A stretch of DNA of 64,000 nt from Corbicula japonica (taxonomy: Eukaryota > Mollusca > Bivalvia > Venerida > Cyrenidae), in NCBI GenBank assembly GCA_038501625.1, contig JAZAYU010000001.1, positions 9,599,374 to 9,663,373 on the forward strand, given 5' to 3'. The notes beneath the pieces are model-generated. The model saw nothing but the letters and a program-made list of their open reading frames with translations, was not told the DNA's origin and ran no database searches. How positions within the stretch are numbered: the stretch's first letter is position 1; the number at the start of each line of letters is the position of its first letter. Position numbers and translations under genes: made by a program. Positions 11,673 through 24,300 of the stretch are shown one piece after another.

Positions 11673-11889
11673 AGAACTCCTTGTTTTATCTTGTGATCGG
11701 ATGATTAAATGAAGACATTAAATTTTATGGAATGAAGATTCTCTCAAAATTTGATTTGTGAAAAAATTGTAAAATTCTAAACAACTGGTCATGGAAGTTA
11801 GAAAATTTATTTGGAGAAGTTGTTTGCATTTTGAAACGATTTGTTTTGTCAAATCATCAATTATGTATTGAAGCTTTGTCTTAAATGTA

Positions 11890-11900
11890 AATAAAATAAA
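11890..11900 (+). terminator. UQCRQ polyadenylation signal
   Basis: Two overlapping AATAAA hexamers (11890-11895 and 11895-11900) lie about 220 nt past the stop codon. They are followed by T/G-rich sequence (CAGTGTTTGCCTCTTTT), the usual layout of a poly(A) site. Confidence 0.7.
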
Positions 11901-12324
11901 ATTAGAATTTTCAGTGTTTGCCTCTTTTAAATCCAGAAATGTTCCTGTAAAAGTGTTTGTCCCCTCTAAAACACTTGGAACACAAAACTATTGTATCTTG
12001 GCTTTTTTTCGCCTCCTATTTAACAATAAAATAAATGAATCCTGTTGATTCAATGCATTAATTCAGTGGGTAAAAGTTTAATTGTTACAAAGAAAGACAA
12101 CTCTTGGTATATGCTTCTGCATGTTCCCGCAGGATTTATTCACTATTACAAGATAAACATAAAGTTTCAATAAAAGCAGCACACAATAACAAAAACATCA
12201 GAAAATGTGCCTTGTAATAATATATGACAGAAAAATGTTGCATTACTGTAATACAAATATTGTGATTGGGACTAAATGTACAACAAAGTTAAGTTACAAG
12301 TTAAACAAGTAAATCTGTGAGCTA

Positions 12325-13042
12325 ATGCTCACTAGTGATACCCCCGCTGTCAGAAATATGACGTCCAAAATGTAATTTGCATTTTTCAATAACTTAGATG
12401 CCCTTCGGTTTATGTAATGCACCTATAGAGTAATAAAGATACCCTTTGGATTATATAGTGCACCTGTACAGTAACAAAAGCTAAAAACAGTAGGTAAACA
12501 GGAAGTAGATGAGCAAGGAGCAAAAAAACGCTTTACACCATGTAGGACTATAGGATAAAGCAATATGCAAAACATCAGGCTGCTGCATGTTATAGTTGCT
12601 TAGAAACCTGCAACGGATTGTGCATGTTTGTCATCTATGTGTAAAAATCTTAGTATTCGGTAAACAGGAAGTAGAAGAGCTAGGAGCATAAAATCGCTTT
12701 ACACCATATGGGACTATAGGATAATGCATTATGCAAAATATCAGGCTGCTGCATGTTGTAGTTGCTTAGAAAACTGCAACAGAAATTGTGCAAGTATGTC
12801 AATTATGTGTAAAAATGTAAGTATTCGGTTAACAGGAAGTAGATGAGCAAGGAGCATAAAATCGCTTTACACCATATGGGACTTAAGTATAAAGCAATAT
12901 GCAAAATATCAGGCTGCTGATGTTATAGTTGCTGAGAAAACTGCGACGGAAATTTTGTTACAGACGGACGGAAACACGGACGGACGGACAAGGGTAAAAC
13001 AGTATACCCCCCCCCACCTTCTTCGAAGCGGGGGTATAAAAA
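12325..13042. mobile_element. pearl-like element with three tandem units
   Basis: Starts near CTCACTAGTGATACCCCCGC and ends CTTCGAAGCGGGGGTATAAA. The core has three units with a period of about 165-169 bp (AACAGGAAGTAG at 12498, 12663 and 12831), then ACGGACGGAAACACGGACGG. It lies just downstream of the UQCRQ poly(A) region. Confidence 0.6.
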
Positions 13043-13071
13043 TGTGCGTGTCCTAAGACAGTGATCCTTAT

Positions 13072-13343
13072 TTTACTCTTTACTCCGGGGATACAGCTTT
13101 TAACCCATGTGCGACCAGTGTCCATCTAAATCTGACAGCATGGCGATCCAAATCAGACTGCACATCCATGCAGTCGGATCTGGATCTACAGTAAAACCAA
13201 TTGCTTCTTGGACAGAAATAACCTAATGAATCTAAAAGCTAACAGTGCAGATCCAGATCATACTGCAGAGATGGGCAGATAATCTGGATCTACAATGGTC
13301 ACATATTAGTTGATCAACCATATCCCGCAGAGACAAAGGTTAA
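13072..13343. mobile_element. Diverged TTAA MITE copy
   Basis: Contains the family's GCGACCAGTGTCCATCTAAA, a GATCCAGATCATAC segment and a right end GACAAAGGTTAA. The left terminus is degraded. Confidence 0.5.
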
Positions 13344-13349
13344 AACATC

Positions 13350-15070
13350 CTAGGCCAGTGAACATTAAGTTACATGAAGTCTGCTGTAACAAAGTGTTAA
13401 TACCGGTACATTGGTTTTGGCAACTAAAAAATTGAGTCCAGTCAAGAGAGTACAAGACTGAAGACTAATTTCCGATTAGGAATCAATGTCTGCAAGTACA
13501 TGACTTTGAATTTCATTGACAGAAATTGATTCTGGTCTTTATACTGACCAATCACAACTTTGACTTGTGATAACTATTATTATTTTAACAGAGTCCAATC
13601 TTTGTTTTATATTCTGAACCGAAGTGTGGCACATATATCAATATATCAGGACCCCATTCAGAAGAAAGGCTTGAATTTTTGATGCACACATTGCCCTCCA
13701 AAATAACAGACTTGAAAAGGGTGATGAGATCTTTTCTGTCAAGTAAATAAGAGCATTTCTTATAATCACTTGTAAGTTATGAAATCTCGTTAATTTTAAA
13801 ATATCTGGATATAAGACTTGATTAGTCCCTCTGCTGTAATCAATCATAACTCATCATAAAATCTTGGCTTTATCTTTGTGTCTTGTTGTGTAAATATTTA
13901 TATACTCTCACCCAGAGATCTAATTGGTCACTTTTTGTCCGTATTTTCTAATTAGAAAGACATTAAATTCACTCTTATCTTTATTATCATATGCCAACAA
14001 CATTCTTCAACTTAAGCTTTAATCTTGTAATACTTGACTTAATAACAGTTTGGAGAGAGTTATCCTTAATTTTGCTTAAAATGCATTTCTTGCATAAAAA
14101 GGTAAAGCAAACAGAAATTTGCTCTTAATTTCTTATTTTGTTTAAAAAGGACCCCTCATTAGTAGGAAAAACATAAAACCTTATTAATCAACAGCACATT
14201 TGTTAAATAAATCCCCTTCAAAGTATCCAATTTTAAAATTACCTCCCTTTCAATTTATGACTGTTCTAATTTTGACTCTGCGGTGTAAGTAAATGGTATT
14301 CGATTCATTTAAGAAAACAATCAATAAAGATTAAAAAGACATTAGATAATTGATTTCATGACAAAACAGTTCTTGCCACAACCTCTCTTGACGTAAGGAA
14401 GAAACGAAACTAGCATACATTGTAAACATATACATGTATAACTGATGACCAATTAGAACATTGGTTGAGTGTATATTTATGAAAAACATTGTCACATATA
14501 CAAGGTATAAACTTCGCCAAAAATTTGCCAAGCATCAGTACTTGTATTTTTTAGAAGAATATTCATCTCCCAAAATAGAAATTCAAAATTATAATTTAAT
14601 ACGTAGGTTAGTAGAGAAAAGCAATTGATTGACAAAATAAGGGATATTTATAAAATTTAATGGTCTATCTAGCACACTGACAATCAAATGTGAGAATAAC
14701 GTGTATGCTTCACATGGATGAAACCCTGTACCAATGAGCAGTTTTTGACATTCCTATACCCATTTCAAAAGAAAAGAAGTTACAATTGGCCGTTTTAGCC
14801 TATTCTTACAAAATTAATGTTGTTCCAAATCCAGCAAGTTTATGTTCAATGAAATTGTATTCGATTTTCCAGCTAGTTACTACAGGCCAATTTAATCAGG
14901 GTTTTTTTTTTCTAAGGCAAAGCAAGGATACACATGTTTATCAAACATAAAAAATACAAAGAAAACTGATGATTGCTTTTTGTTCTTAAATATTTCATCC
15001 TTGTCTTTTGTTCTGAGATAACAATATCATCCACATACATGTATTGTATAATACTTAGCAAATTTTCAGT
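13350..15070. other. Intergenic stretch, nothing recognised
   Basis: AT-rich sequence with only short open frames that match no family I know. No repeat or RNA gene is evident. Confidence 0.5.
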
Positions 15071-15074
15071 GCTA

Positions 15075-15302
15075 TTAACCTTTCACTCCATATAATAGCA
15101 TGCAGGATTTATCATGTGTGGGACCAGTGTAAATCCAAATCAGCTGGCTCATTTGTGTCATCTGATATGGATCTACACTGGTGGTTTCTTGGTTGGAAAT
15201 AACCTAATATATCAAACAGAGAACAGTGAGATCCTGATCAGACTGGGCAGCTGTTATGGATGTACACTGTTTGCCCATATGATCTATGGAGTAAAGGGTT
15301 AA
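15075..15302. mobile_element. TTAA MITE copy
   Basis: TTAACCTTTCACTCCATATA at the left and GGAGTAAAGGGTTAA at the right, with internal CCAGTGTAAATCCAAATCAG. Confidence 0.7.
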
Positions 15303-15722
15303 TAAATATGAACTATACATACTTATAAGTTAAACTTTCATAAAATGTTACACATGTTTTCTACTTCTCCATTTTGAAAAGAAATGGATCTGCATTGAGT
15401 CTTCCAAACAAAACAAAAAAAGATTTATAAATAACTAAATGATTTATTTACAAAAGCTACATCATTGCCAAGATGTTTCTATATAATAACAATATTTACA
15501 ATTGTGCACCAAAATGTTTAACATGTACTTTGGTGTGTATTAATTATGCAGTATTAATGGTATAAAACATTTAAGTTTCCTCCAACTTAAACTTACTAAA
15601 ATTAAAACATGGATAAATATTGTGTACTAATGTCAGCAATCAGTCTAGTTGGTTATTTTTTCTTTCAACAGAATCTGACGGTGTTAATGTGAATAACATG
15701 TAGATTCATTACATGAATAAAC

Positions 15723-15830
15723 TAGAATGTGTCCTCCGACACTGATGCCCCCACTGCTGCAACATTATTTTTAATAACAAAGTACCATAATTCTGGTAAA
15801 AATGGTCGCAGGAAAAAGTCCCTTCTTTAG
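15723..15830. repeat. Truncated pearl-like end
   Basis: CTAGAATGTGTCCTCCGACA and the following 80 bp match the start of the element at 47825 (TGTGTCCTCAGACACAGATG). The ACGG part is missing. Confidence 0.45.
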
Positions 15831-16111
15831 GATTAAACAATTAAACACAAATAGTTGCCTCTGTACACAATAAGCTGACAGAGAAATATGTACACATAAC
15901 GTTAATGAACAGTACAGAAGTTATCACAGATCAACAACATAGCGTACAATTTTCCTTCTAAATCTTTCCACAGAATAAGCAGAGCACATGATTTCTGGTG
16001 TACACTGGTCAATTTCTTATAGAAAAATTTGTTAATAGGGAATTCCCCACAAAAAGCTACAAAATTTTAATTAAGAATAATGTAAAATTGTTTGAGTAAT
16101 AAATATGGAAT

Positions 16112-16255
16112 ATTATAACGGTATGCATTCTGTAGGTTCGTATTTTTCAAGTTGGGTATGTAAAAAATATTGCGCGAAACCGAAGGTCAAGCATGATGTG
16201 GTAACATATGCAACGAGAAATAATATGAACCTACAGAATGCATACTGTCATAATG
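16112..16255. mobile_element. 144-bp TIR MITE inside a larger dispersed repeat
   Basis: Left TATGCATTCTGTAGGTTCGT and right TATGAACCTACAGAATGCAT are inverted. The sequence from here to about 16600 recurs in reverse at about 60008-60440, so the MITE sits in or is part of a repeat of at least 490 bp. Confidence 0.65.
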
Positions 16256-16600
16256 TTCCTTTTATTATATGCCCTTCTCGCTCAAAACAAATTTAAATAA
16301 ACAACAAAATTTTAGTAAAAAAACATGATTTACATAATAGCAGAAATAAAAATGTAACGCGACAGTAATTTTATGAATGGCAGAGAAAATTATATGAATG
16401 GCGTAAAAATACCGCAAAGTTTGTAAAACTGCGATGGAAATTTCCTATTTTGGAGTTGGTTATGTGCAAGAAAACTACAACAACCTAGTGTGACGTAGTA
16501 TATGACGTCACATAGAACACGGGAAGCTGGACATTGTTTGATACGGAAATTTCTAATCTGACGAGTTGTATCAATTTTGCGGATTAACTATGCACTATGC
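16112..16600 (+). repeat. Dispersed repeat, inverted copy at 60008-60440
   Basis: Shares AGAAGGGCATATAATAAAAG-type, ACATAATAGCAGAAATAA, GGAAGCTGGACATTGTTTGA and GTTGTATCAATTTTGCGG blocks with the reverse strand of 60008-60440. No ORF is recognised. Confidence 0.6.
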
Positions 16601-16704
16601 TTAAATCATTCTAATAAATGTTGTTAAATGGTTTTATTTTAACCTTTAAATTGTATGTAAACTGCATATGTTCAGAACAATTCTTAAAACAAGTAAAGAA
16701 ACAG

Positions 16705-16945
16705 TTAACCCTTTCCTCCATATATACGCATTTTTATGCATGTGTGACCAGTGTAGATCCAGATCAGCCAGCACATCTGTGTTGTCTGATCAGGATCTGC
16801 ACTGGTCGCGTTTTGGTCAGAAATAACTTAATGAATAAAAAGCAAACAGTTTAGATCCTGTTCAGACGGCATGGATGTGCCGACTGATTTGTATCTAAAC
16901 TATTCGCCCACGCAATAAAGGTGTGTCTATGGAGGAAAGGGTTAA
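16705..16945. mobile_element. TTAA MITE, full-length copy
   Basis: TTAACCCTTTCCTCCATATA at the left and TATGGAGGAAAGGGTTAA at the right. Both internal palindromes are present. Confidence 0.85.
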
Positions 16946-17631
16946 GAAGTGCTGGAGTCCAATTAGATTGTGATAGAGCATGGGCCTGGAAAGAGATGGC
17001 CTAGTTTTTCAACAATAAATGGATTACAGTTAAATTAAAACTGTTGATTTATAAATGTAAGTAGTAAGATCCTGTCAAAATCTGTTATTCAGTCTCAATA
17101 CATACATTTTCAATGTCAATGGCTAACAGTCAAATACACATGGAATGTTACACACTTTGATTTACTTTATTTCAGCAGCATTTAAAATACATGTAAGTGT
17201 GGTGTGTTGGGATTCATTTTAAATGATGTGTAATATGTAACTTGTCTTTTGTGCAAAATAGTGGTTTTATAAGGCCCCTTTTGCAATAATTCCTTTAGGT
17301 GGACAAAATCACATACATTGTTATAAACCCAATATAATTATATTACACAGGTTTACCAGTAACATTATGGTAATGAAAGAATTCTGTAAACCTAACATAT
17401 CTTCAGCAAGAGTTAATGTCAATAATGGATTTGTCCTCCACTTGGTCTGATTTGCAATTTATGGGTGACTGTTAAAATGATAAGTGTTCATGTAAAATAT
17501 ATAAAGTGGATGTAAAACATTATTGATTTATATCAAAATTTGATTGTACAAACTGGTGTGATCTTTATACTTTAACAGTTATACAAAATTATTAATCAAC
17601 TATTTTAAAAGAATGAACACTAATGATCAGT

Positions 17632-17884
17632 TTAACCCTTTTCTCCTTGGTATATGGCTGTTATCCCAGGGTCGCTTAGTGTAGATCCAAATCAGCCAGG
17701 GCATCTGTGACATATGATCAGGATCTTAACAGTTTGCTTTTAGATTCATTAGTTTATTTCTGACCAAAAAGCCTCGAATGTAGATCATGATCAAATGGTA
17801 CAGATATGCCAGCTGATCTAGATCTACATTACACTGGTCACACAAGCAATAAAACCCATATACTAGTATATAGAGTAAAGGGTC
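17632..17884. mobile_element. TTAA MITE, diverged right end
   Basis: The left end TTAACCCTTTTCTCC is intact. The right end GAGTAAAGGGTCATG has lost the TTAA. Confidence 0.65.
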
Positions 17885-18024
17885 ATGTCATGCCTTGTTT
17901 TTTTTTTCATTTCAAACTCAGTTTGTAGAAAAGTGTCTTTTACACTCCAATAAAATGTGTATAGGTGTAAGTTAAATGGGTCTTTTTGAGATAAAAACAT
18001 CTTTGAATGAAGCTTCAACCAGGC

Positions 18025-18274
18025 TGAACCCTTTACTTCATATAATAATAAATTACACCTTTATGGCATGGGTGAACAGTGTAGATCCAGATCAGCCGGC
18101 ACATCTGTGCTGTATAATTATGATTTGCATTGTTTTATTTTTGATTAATTAGGTATTTCTGACTATAAAGCAAACAGTGCAGATCCTGATCAGATGACAC
18201 AAATGTGCTGGCTAATCTGAATCTAAACTGTTCGCAGATGCAGTAAAATGTGTATATATGGAGTAAAGGGTTAA
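18025..18274. mobile_element. TTAA MITE copy
   Basis: Left CTGAACCCTTTACTTCATAT and right TATGGAGTAAAGGGTTAA, with GATCCAGATCAGCCGGCACA inside. Confidence 0.7.
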
Positions 18275-19690
18275 CTTTTACTTTAGCTTAAGAGCAAGCC
18301 TTTCACTTGACAATTATACAGAGAAAGCAACAAATTAAGTGTTAGGTTACAATACTGTATATCATGTTTTTTTGCCATGTATCTAATGTCGCTTTATACT
18401 AAGTGATAAATGGCTGAAATTTGATTCGCGAAAATTTAGAACAAAAATTTCATAAGTTTCAGCTATCCTTTACTTTGTCTACTGTTTCCATGTTGTTATG
18501 TTGTTCACAGTGAAAGTCAATATTGCATGCAAATCTGTCTTTCTTACACGTTTTCAAACCCTTATAACTAAGAGGGAAAAACTCGGACATTAATCTATGC
18601 TGACATGTACAAAACACTTTTATAATGTAGACCAAATAAGAAAACAAAGATTTATTTGTAAAAAATGAACACAAACAGTAAAAACAATTCATTTTATTTA
18701 ATTTTTTTTTGCTGGCACTTAGAAACATTTCTGTGTCACTTTAGACAAAAACATGAAAATAAAAGTCAACTATTGCTTATTTGCTAGAAATAGATCTGTG
18801 AAATTAAATCTGAGCCGAAACCATGAAATTTATAGTATGGGAAAAAACCTGATAAACGGTAATTTAAAATGCCATTCCCAGAATATGGTTTATGGACAGA
18901 TGCGGACAAACTTCACAATAAAAGCACTACTGATGACAATACTCCAATGCATAGCTCAAAAAATAGACAAAAAGCAATGTAACTGTATATGGTTTATAAA
19001 AATGTGATAAAAAAATCAACCAACAACATTTAACAGTTTCAAACATATCAAAAATAGGTTACGATCTAAGATAAACTTGTTGAAAAAAGGTGGTTCTGAT
19101 TACATCTGAAAACTGAATGAATTTAGGCTACCCCAACTAACACCCACCCTTTCCAATAAAAGTAATTCACTTAAGAAACTAAGTACGGTCCCCACACTAA
19201 CCCACAAACCACCAACATTGTACAGGGCCCCAAAGATCATACAACTGAGGTAAAAGACCAGTCTCAGATCTGAATCCCAGTCTCCAGTTTCAATTTTATG
19301 ATCTTTGGCACAGAAATGAAGAAAAAACAAAATAAAAACCCAACAAAAGAAATGTAAACTTGGAGCTTCAGTTGATAAACAATGTATTTGTTTGGCGTTA
19401 CAACTAAATGGTATGTCTTGGTCAATGTGAAAACAATTATATAAAATGCACAAATACTGATCCCAAAATTATTTTGATTTAATTTAATGGATCAAAAATA
19501 TGATAAACACATTACAGATATTTAGAATCAAACATTAAATATGTGACTGAAATTTTAACACAATCCAATATAGTACAGAAAGTAACCTCTTGTTCCAGTC
19601 AGAAATGTGTTGTATTTTCCTATAGTCTGAATAAATATATATTAGATATGTCTGCAAGGTATGTCTGTTAATAAATTCCTCTGCTATTTT
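18275..19690. other. Intergenic stretch downstream of the ATPase stop
   Basis: No exon is recognised. Possible minus-strand AATAAA hexamers are seen at about 18650 and 18693 but cannot be assigned. A fragment of the foldback family lies at about 19226-19310. Confidence 0.4.
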
Positions 19691-19691
19691 C

Positions 19692-19930
19692 CTAACCCTT
19701 TACTCCATATATTCATGTTTAATTACTCATGTGCAACCAGTGTTGATCCAGATCAGCCAGCACATCCATGCCATCTGATCAGGATCTGATCAGTTCACTT
19801 TTTGGTAAGAAATAACCTAATAAATCAAAAAGCAAAAAGTGCAGATCCTGATTAGATGACACAGATCTGGATCTACAGTGTTTTCCCAGGCCATAAAGAA
19901 GTATATTATATATATGGAGGAAAGGGTTAA
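19692..19930. mobile_element. TTAA MITE copy
   Basis: CTAACCCTTTACTCCATATA at the left and TATGGAGGAAAGGGTTAA at the right. Confidence 0.75.
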
Positions 19931-20659
19931 ACACCTGTTATATGTAAGTTGTAATGTTTTCAGGCTCAAATCAGGAGTTACTGAAATAAAAAAATGATTC
20001 TCTTTAGTAAGCTTGGTAAGTGAAGCAAGAAATTCCATTTCGGAATTAAACGTAAATTAAATTCTCAAACAACGCCTTTCCACTTGACAAGAACATATTA
20101 TTTATGTTATAACTACTGACTGGGGACTAGCAGATTCTGGGAAAATATCAATATTACCTTTTAAAATCAGCTTAAAACTAACACATGTAGACATATGTTT
20201 ATATAAGACATTTGGCATAACTTGCCATTAACAAACATCTAATTGGTTTCAAACTCATACAATATTGATTACCATCATACACAAACATTTTAACATAAAA
20301 GCTCTGGCACACACCTAAATTGTCATAAAATGCTCACAAAACCTAGGGTTGATAAAACTTTTACCAACCAATGGTTTTGGTCCCTGTAACAAATGAAAGA
20401 CTTAAAATACATCCCTATTTAAAATTTAAAAACAATATTCAGAAACATTCAAAGCTGATACAATAGCAACATTTGTGAAAAAAATAATTTACTACAAGTT
20501 GTACATGATGTGGTGTATTTTGAAATTAATGAAATGATGTAAGGCATATAAGGTCATGTACTTTCAAATATATTAATGGATTTAAATTGATCGCATTTTG
20601 AATAAAAATGTCACCACTTGGTTTTATGTCTATGTCAGATTCATAAATTCTCATTTATC

Positions 20660-20835
20660 AACCCATTACTCCATGTGATATGGCTTTTATCCCATAGGCA
20701 ACCAATCTAGATCCAGATCAGCTGGCACTTCCCTTCGGTTATTCTCTGACCATGAAGCAAATAGTGTAAAACCAGACATCACAGATGTGACATCTAATAT
20801 GGATCTACACTGGCTGCCCAAGAGATAAAAAGCAT
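20660..20835. mobile_element. Decayed TTAA MITE copy
   Basis: ACCCATTACTCCATGTGATA and ATCCAGATCAGCTGGCAC are recognisable. The second half is degraded. Confidence 0.45.
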
Positions 20836-21051
20836 ATCAATAGATAAAAAGTATATAAGTGACTTCTGTCTCTACAGGACAAACTCAATTCCTACACTAT
20901 GCATTCATGTGACAGATATATTCTACCTTGAATTACAATGTTAAAATATAACATTATAATTTGTGGAATATTTGCTGTTTCCCTGTATTACGTATCACAC
21001 AAGTTAAAAAATAAAAAAATGTACTAAAATAACTAATTAATACGCTAATTA

Positions 21052-21346
21052 TCATGTAGCTGATTCTGTTGTACGCTGGTTACTCATCTGTCTTTGTCTT
21101 ACACGACCATTTTTGTAAGTCACATCCGACTCGTTATTTTCCTCGGTTGAATCACTTTTCATGTCTAACGCTTTATTATCATAACCTTCATCCTGGGATT
21201 CCTTGCGATTCCCGTAACCTGAATCAGGAGTTACCGTCCTTGAGTTTCCTTGTGCTTCCTTTTCCTCTTCCTTCATTTTTTCGTAATGTTGTGCTTTCAT
21301 GATTTCATCGGGGAATACTGTCATTTGTAGAGTGCGTACAATAACC
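21052..21346 (-). CDS. ATP10: ATP10 terminal exon w20: cytoplasmic tail and stop
   Basis: Enters in phase 2 ([20 protein letters not shown]). It encodes a 97-residue charged tail rich in Glu, Asp and Ser with [20 protein letters not shown], ending QRTTESAT before the stop at 21052. The tail is not conserved with vertebrate ATP10 tails and is much shorter. Confidence 0.93.
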
Positions 21347-24300
21347 CTGTAATATTAGACAACATCCTCTGTAAATCATGTTTAAATATGATGTACTTTG
21401 AATGCTTTTATTTGTGGGAGTAAAATTTTGTGGCAGTTGGTAAGACATTATTTTCCTGTTGTTTTTTATAATGCTCCAAATTTCAATGTTCTAAAATGGT
21501 ATTTAAGTAAATCTCTATCTCTTTGAGTTTTTTTTCCATTGTTTATTTATTCTACAAATACTCATTTTATCCCATGGGTGAACAGTGTTGAGCCAGATCA
21601 GCTAGAACATCCGACAAATAGATAAAAATTGTATCTTTAAGGATAGAATTTCAGGCATCACACACTTTAAACAACCCAACTGTTTTCCATACCCAAATAA
21701 AAACCATCAAATATATATTCATTCCTTATATTAACACACATAAATACTCTTATCAATACAGAAAAATGAGAAGAATTGGTGACATAAAAGCTTTCTTGAA
21801 TTGATGACAAAGTGAATTACAGCATGCTTTTTGGAATCAACTTGTGGCAAAGTATTCTCATGGACATCACAACATTGAACAAAGTCCAATAAGACTTCAC
21901 CGTAGAGGATTAAGTAGAACTGTAAATATACTACTCAAAAATTGATAAGGATCACTTATATGATTGTGTTTATTCCTTACATAAGGTTGAAACGATAAAT
22001 TAATTGCTGAGATTCTGAAAATGTGTTCATTTGTCATGAACATTGTGTCAAAACAGGAAAACGCCAACAAACTTTTTCAGCGGAACAGCATTTGAAATTC
22101 GGTAGGACAAATAATTCGGGATAAAACGGAAAGCGATCCCTATCAAATTTTGAGTAGTATATATTGAATATGGGGTTAAAATACCTGGGTAATAATGCAG
22201 TCACAACTGAGATGATTACAATAAGAGTATGGATTGGTTTTGAGATTGTTTGTTGCATGACCCAATATGGGGTCATTGGATGATCGAACAGGATGAAGAA
22301 TGAGTCGATGACAATACCCGCCAGCCAGAAAAACAGAAAACTGAGAATCAACGTCAACCACTGCGGCCACATCTGAAACACACCATTATACATATATTTA
22401 CATTTAAAGAGCAAGCCATATACAAGCAACAATATTCATGATTAAATGATTTTCATTTACTGAAAAAATGAATAATATTGAAACAACATTTAAAGACATG
22501 TAAATACGAAATATAATCTTAATATTTTTCTTTGTCATTTTTGGAGCTAAAATATTAGAGTCTGTTGTGGTAAGCTGGCCAATCAAGGTTCATGGCTGAT
22601 GGCATTGGGACTTGCAGTGGATGAAAGACACTAATACCGTAAATTGGGATATTTTGGCCTTGGTTAATAACTGGCGTAATTGGCCACCCTAATGAAAAGG
22701 CCAAAATTAAACACACCAAAATATACCACAGGTGAAAATTAAGCCCGGGTAGTGCAAACAAAACAATTATTTTTCACACTATCCAGATCAGCCGGCATAT
22801 CCATGCCGTCTGATCAGAATCTAAACTGTTCGCTTTTTTATTCATTCGGTTATTTCTGACCAAAATGCGACCAGTGCAAGTCCTGATCAGACGGCACTGA
22901 TGTGCCAGCTGATCTGGATCTACGCTGATCACACATGGGTAAAAGTGCATATATATGGAGGAAAGGGTTAATTTGTGCATGAAAATTATTTATTTGAATG
23001 GTTTAAAGGCAGCAGAGAAAAAAGGCAAGTACATGAGACTTACCCATCTGTATGTTTCTATTCCAAGGTGAATGAGTATAGACAATACAAGGGAAACCAT
23101 CATGGTGGTACCGTACTCCCATATACCAACACCTTCAAAGTATGCCTGAAATCGTAAATAATATTCTCATCAAAATTGGTTTAACAGTGTTATTTTAGAC
23201 ACAAATAATTTTATTTATTTGCATAATTAGACTAGATAGAGACAAGGGTTCAAGATCATGAAATTGAAATTCTCAAATCTTCAGCATCTGACTGGTTGAA
23301 ATGGAGACTAGTCTCCATTTCAACCAATCAGATGCTTGGCATTGAAGACTGTTAGTCTTCATTTTAAACCAACAGATGCTTGAGATCCACTCTTAGTTTT
23401 ATGATCTTTAGCCAGAACAAAATATAGAACTTGACTATTAAATTTAGTGACCCAATAGATAGCTAACCTTAGTCATCACTGGTCACAAATTTGCACAATC
23501 TCTGCAAAGTACTTAAGGCATTAAACGAAAAGTTTATTAAAAGTATGCAAAACAGCAGTTTACTTACAAAATAGCAGATGAAATGCACACACACACTTTG
23601 ATACACAGAGTCTAAAAATACTATCAAAAATGATAGTCTTGTGTAAATCTGAAACAGAAAACAAGAAGTTATTTTTTGAATTATAATATCATCTTTTGCT
23701 CAAAAACATTCAAGACTATTCTTTTTTTAAAATTCAACAGAAAATGTGTTCTTAGAGAAAAAAGTTCTTAGAGAAAATTCCTAAATTATGATTTACCTCA
23801 AATTTTAACATTAAAAAACTGTTAAATTTCAACATTAAAAACTGTTTTGTCTTAAAAAATATAAAATTAACCCTTTACTCCATGATGCATGGCTTATATA
23901 TGGACAATTTCAAGATATTTTATTCAAAGTTGGTCTGTGGTTTTAAAAAATTAAATAAAATGCTAATCTAAATGGTTGCAATATATTAATACAAAAAGTC
24001 TTACTTTTCCTTCTGGGCCCACTTTATAAAGGTAAGGAAATGTTAGCAAGGTCTCAGGAGAAAGGTCCTTGTCTATAACACCATTCACAATAGGGGGCCA
24101 GGCAGTGAAGAGTACATGCTGTCCCATGAGCAATAAGCTGTCAATGTGGGTCGCTCCACTGTAACCACTGTACAGGTTAAACCAAAACAACATCATCGTA
24201 GTTACCTGAAAGTGTCAAAATCATGTTTATCATAACTCCACAAATACTCTCGCTATAAATTCATATGTTGCACGAAGGACCATTTAATTATTTTATATTA

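Noticed and set aside
19100..19453. 117-codon minus-strand open frame
   Set aside because: No family resemblance, low-complexity hydrophobic reading, and it includes a fragment of the foldback family; probably chance.
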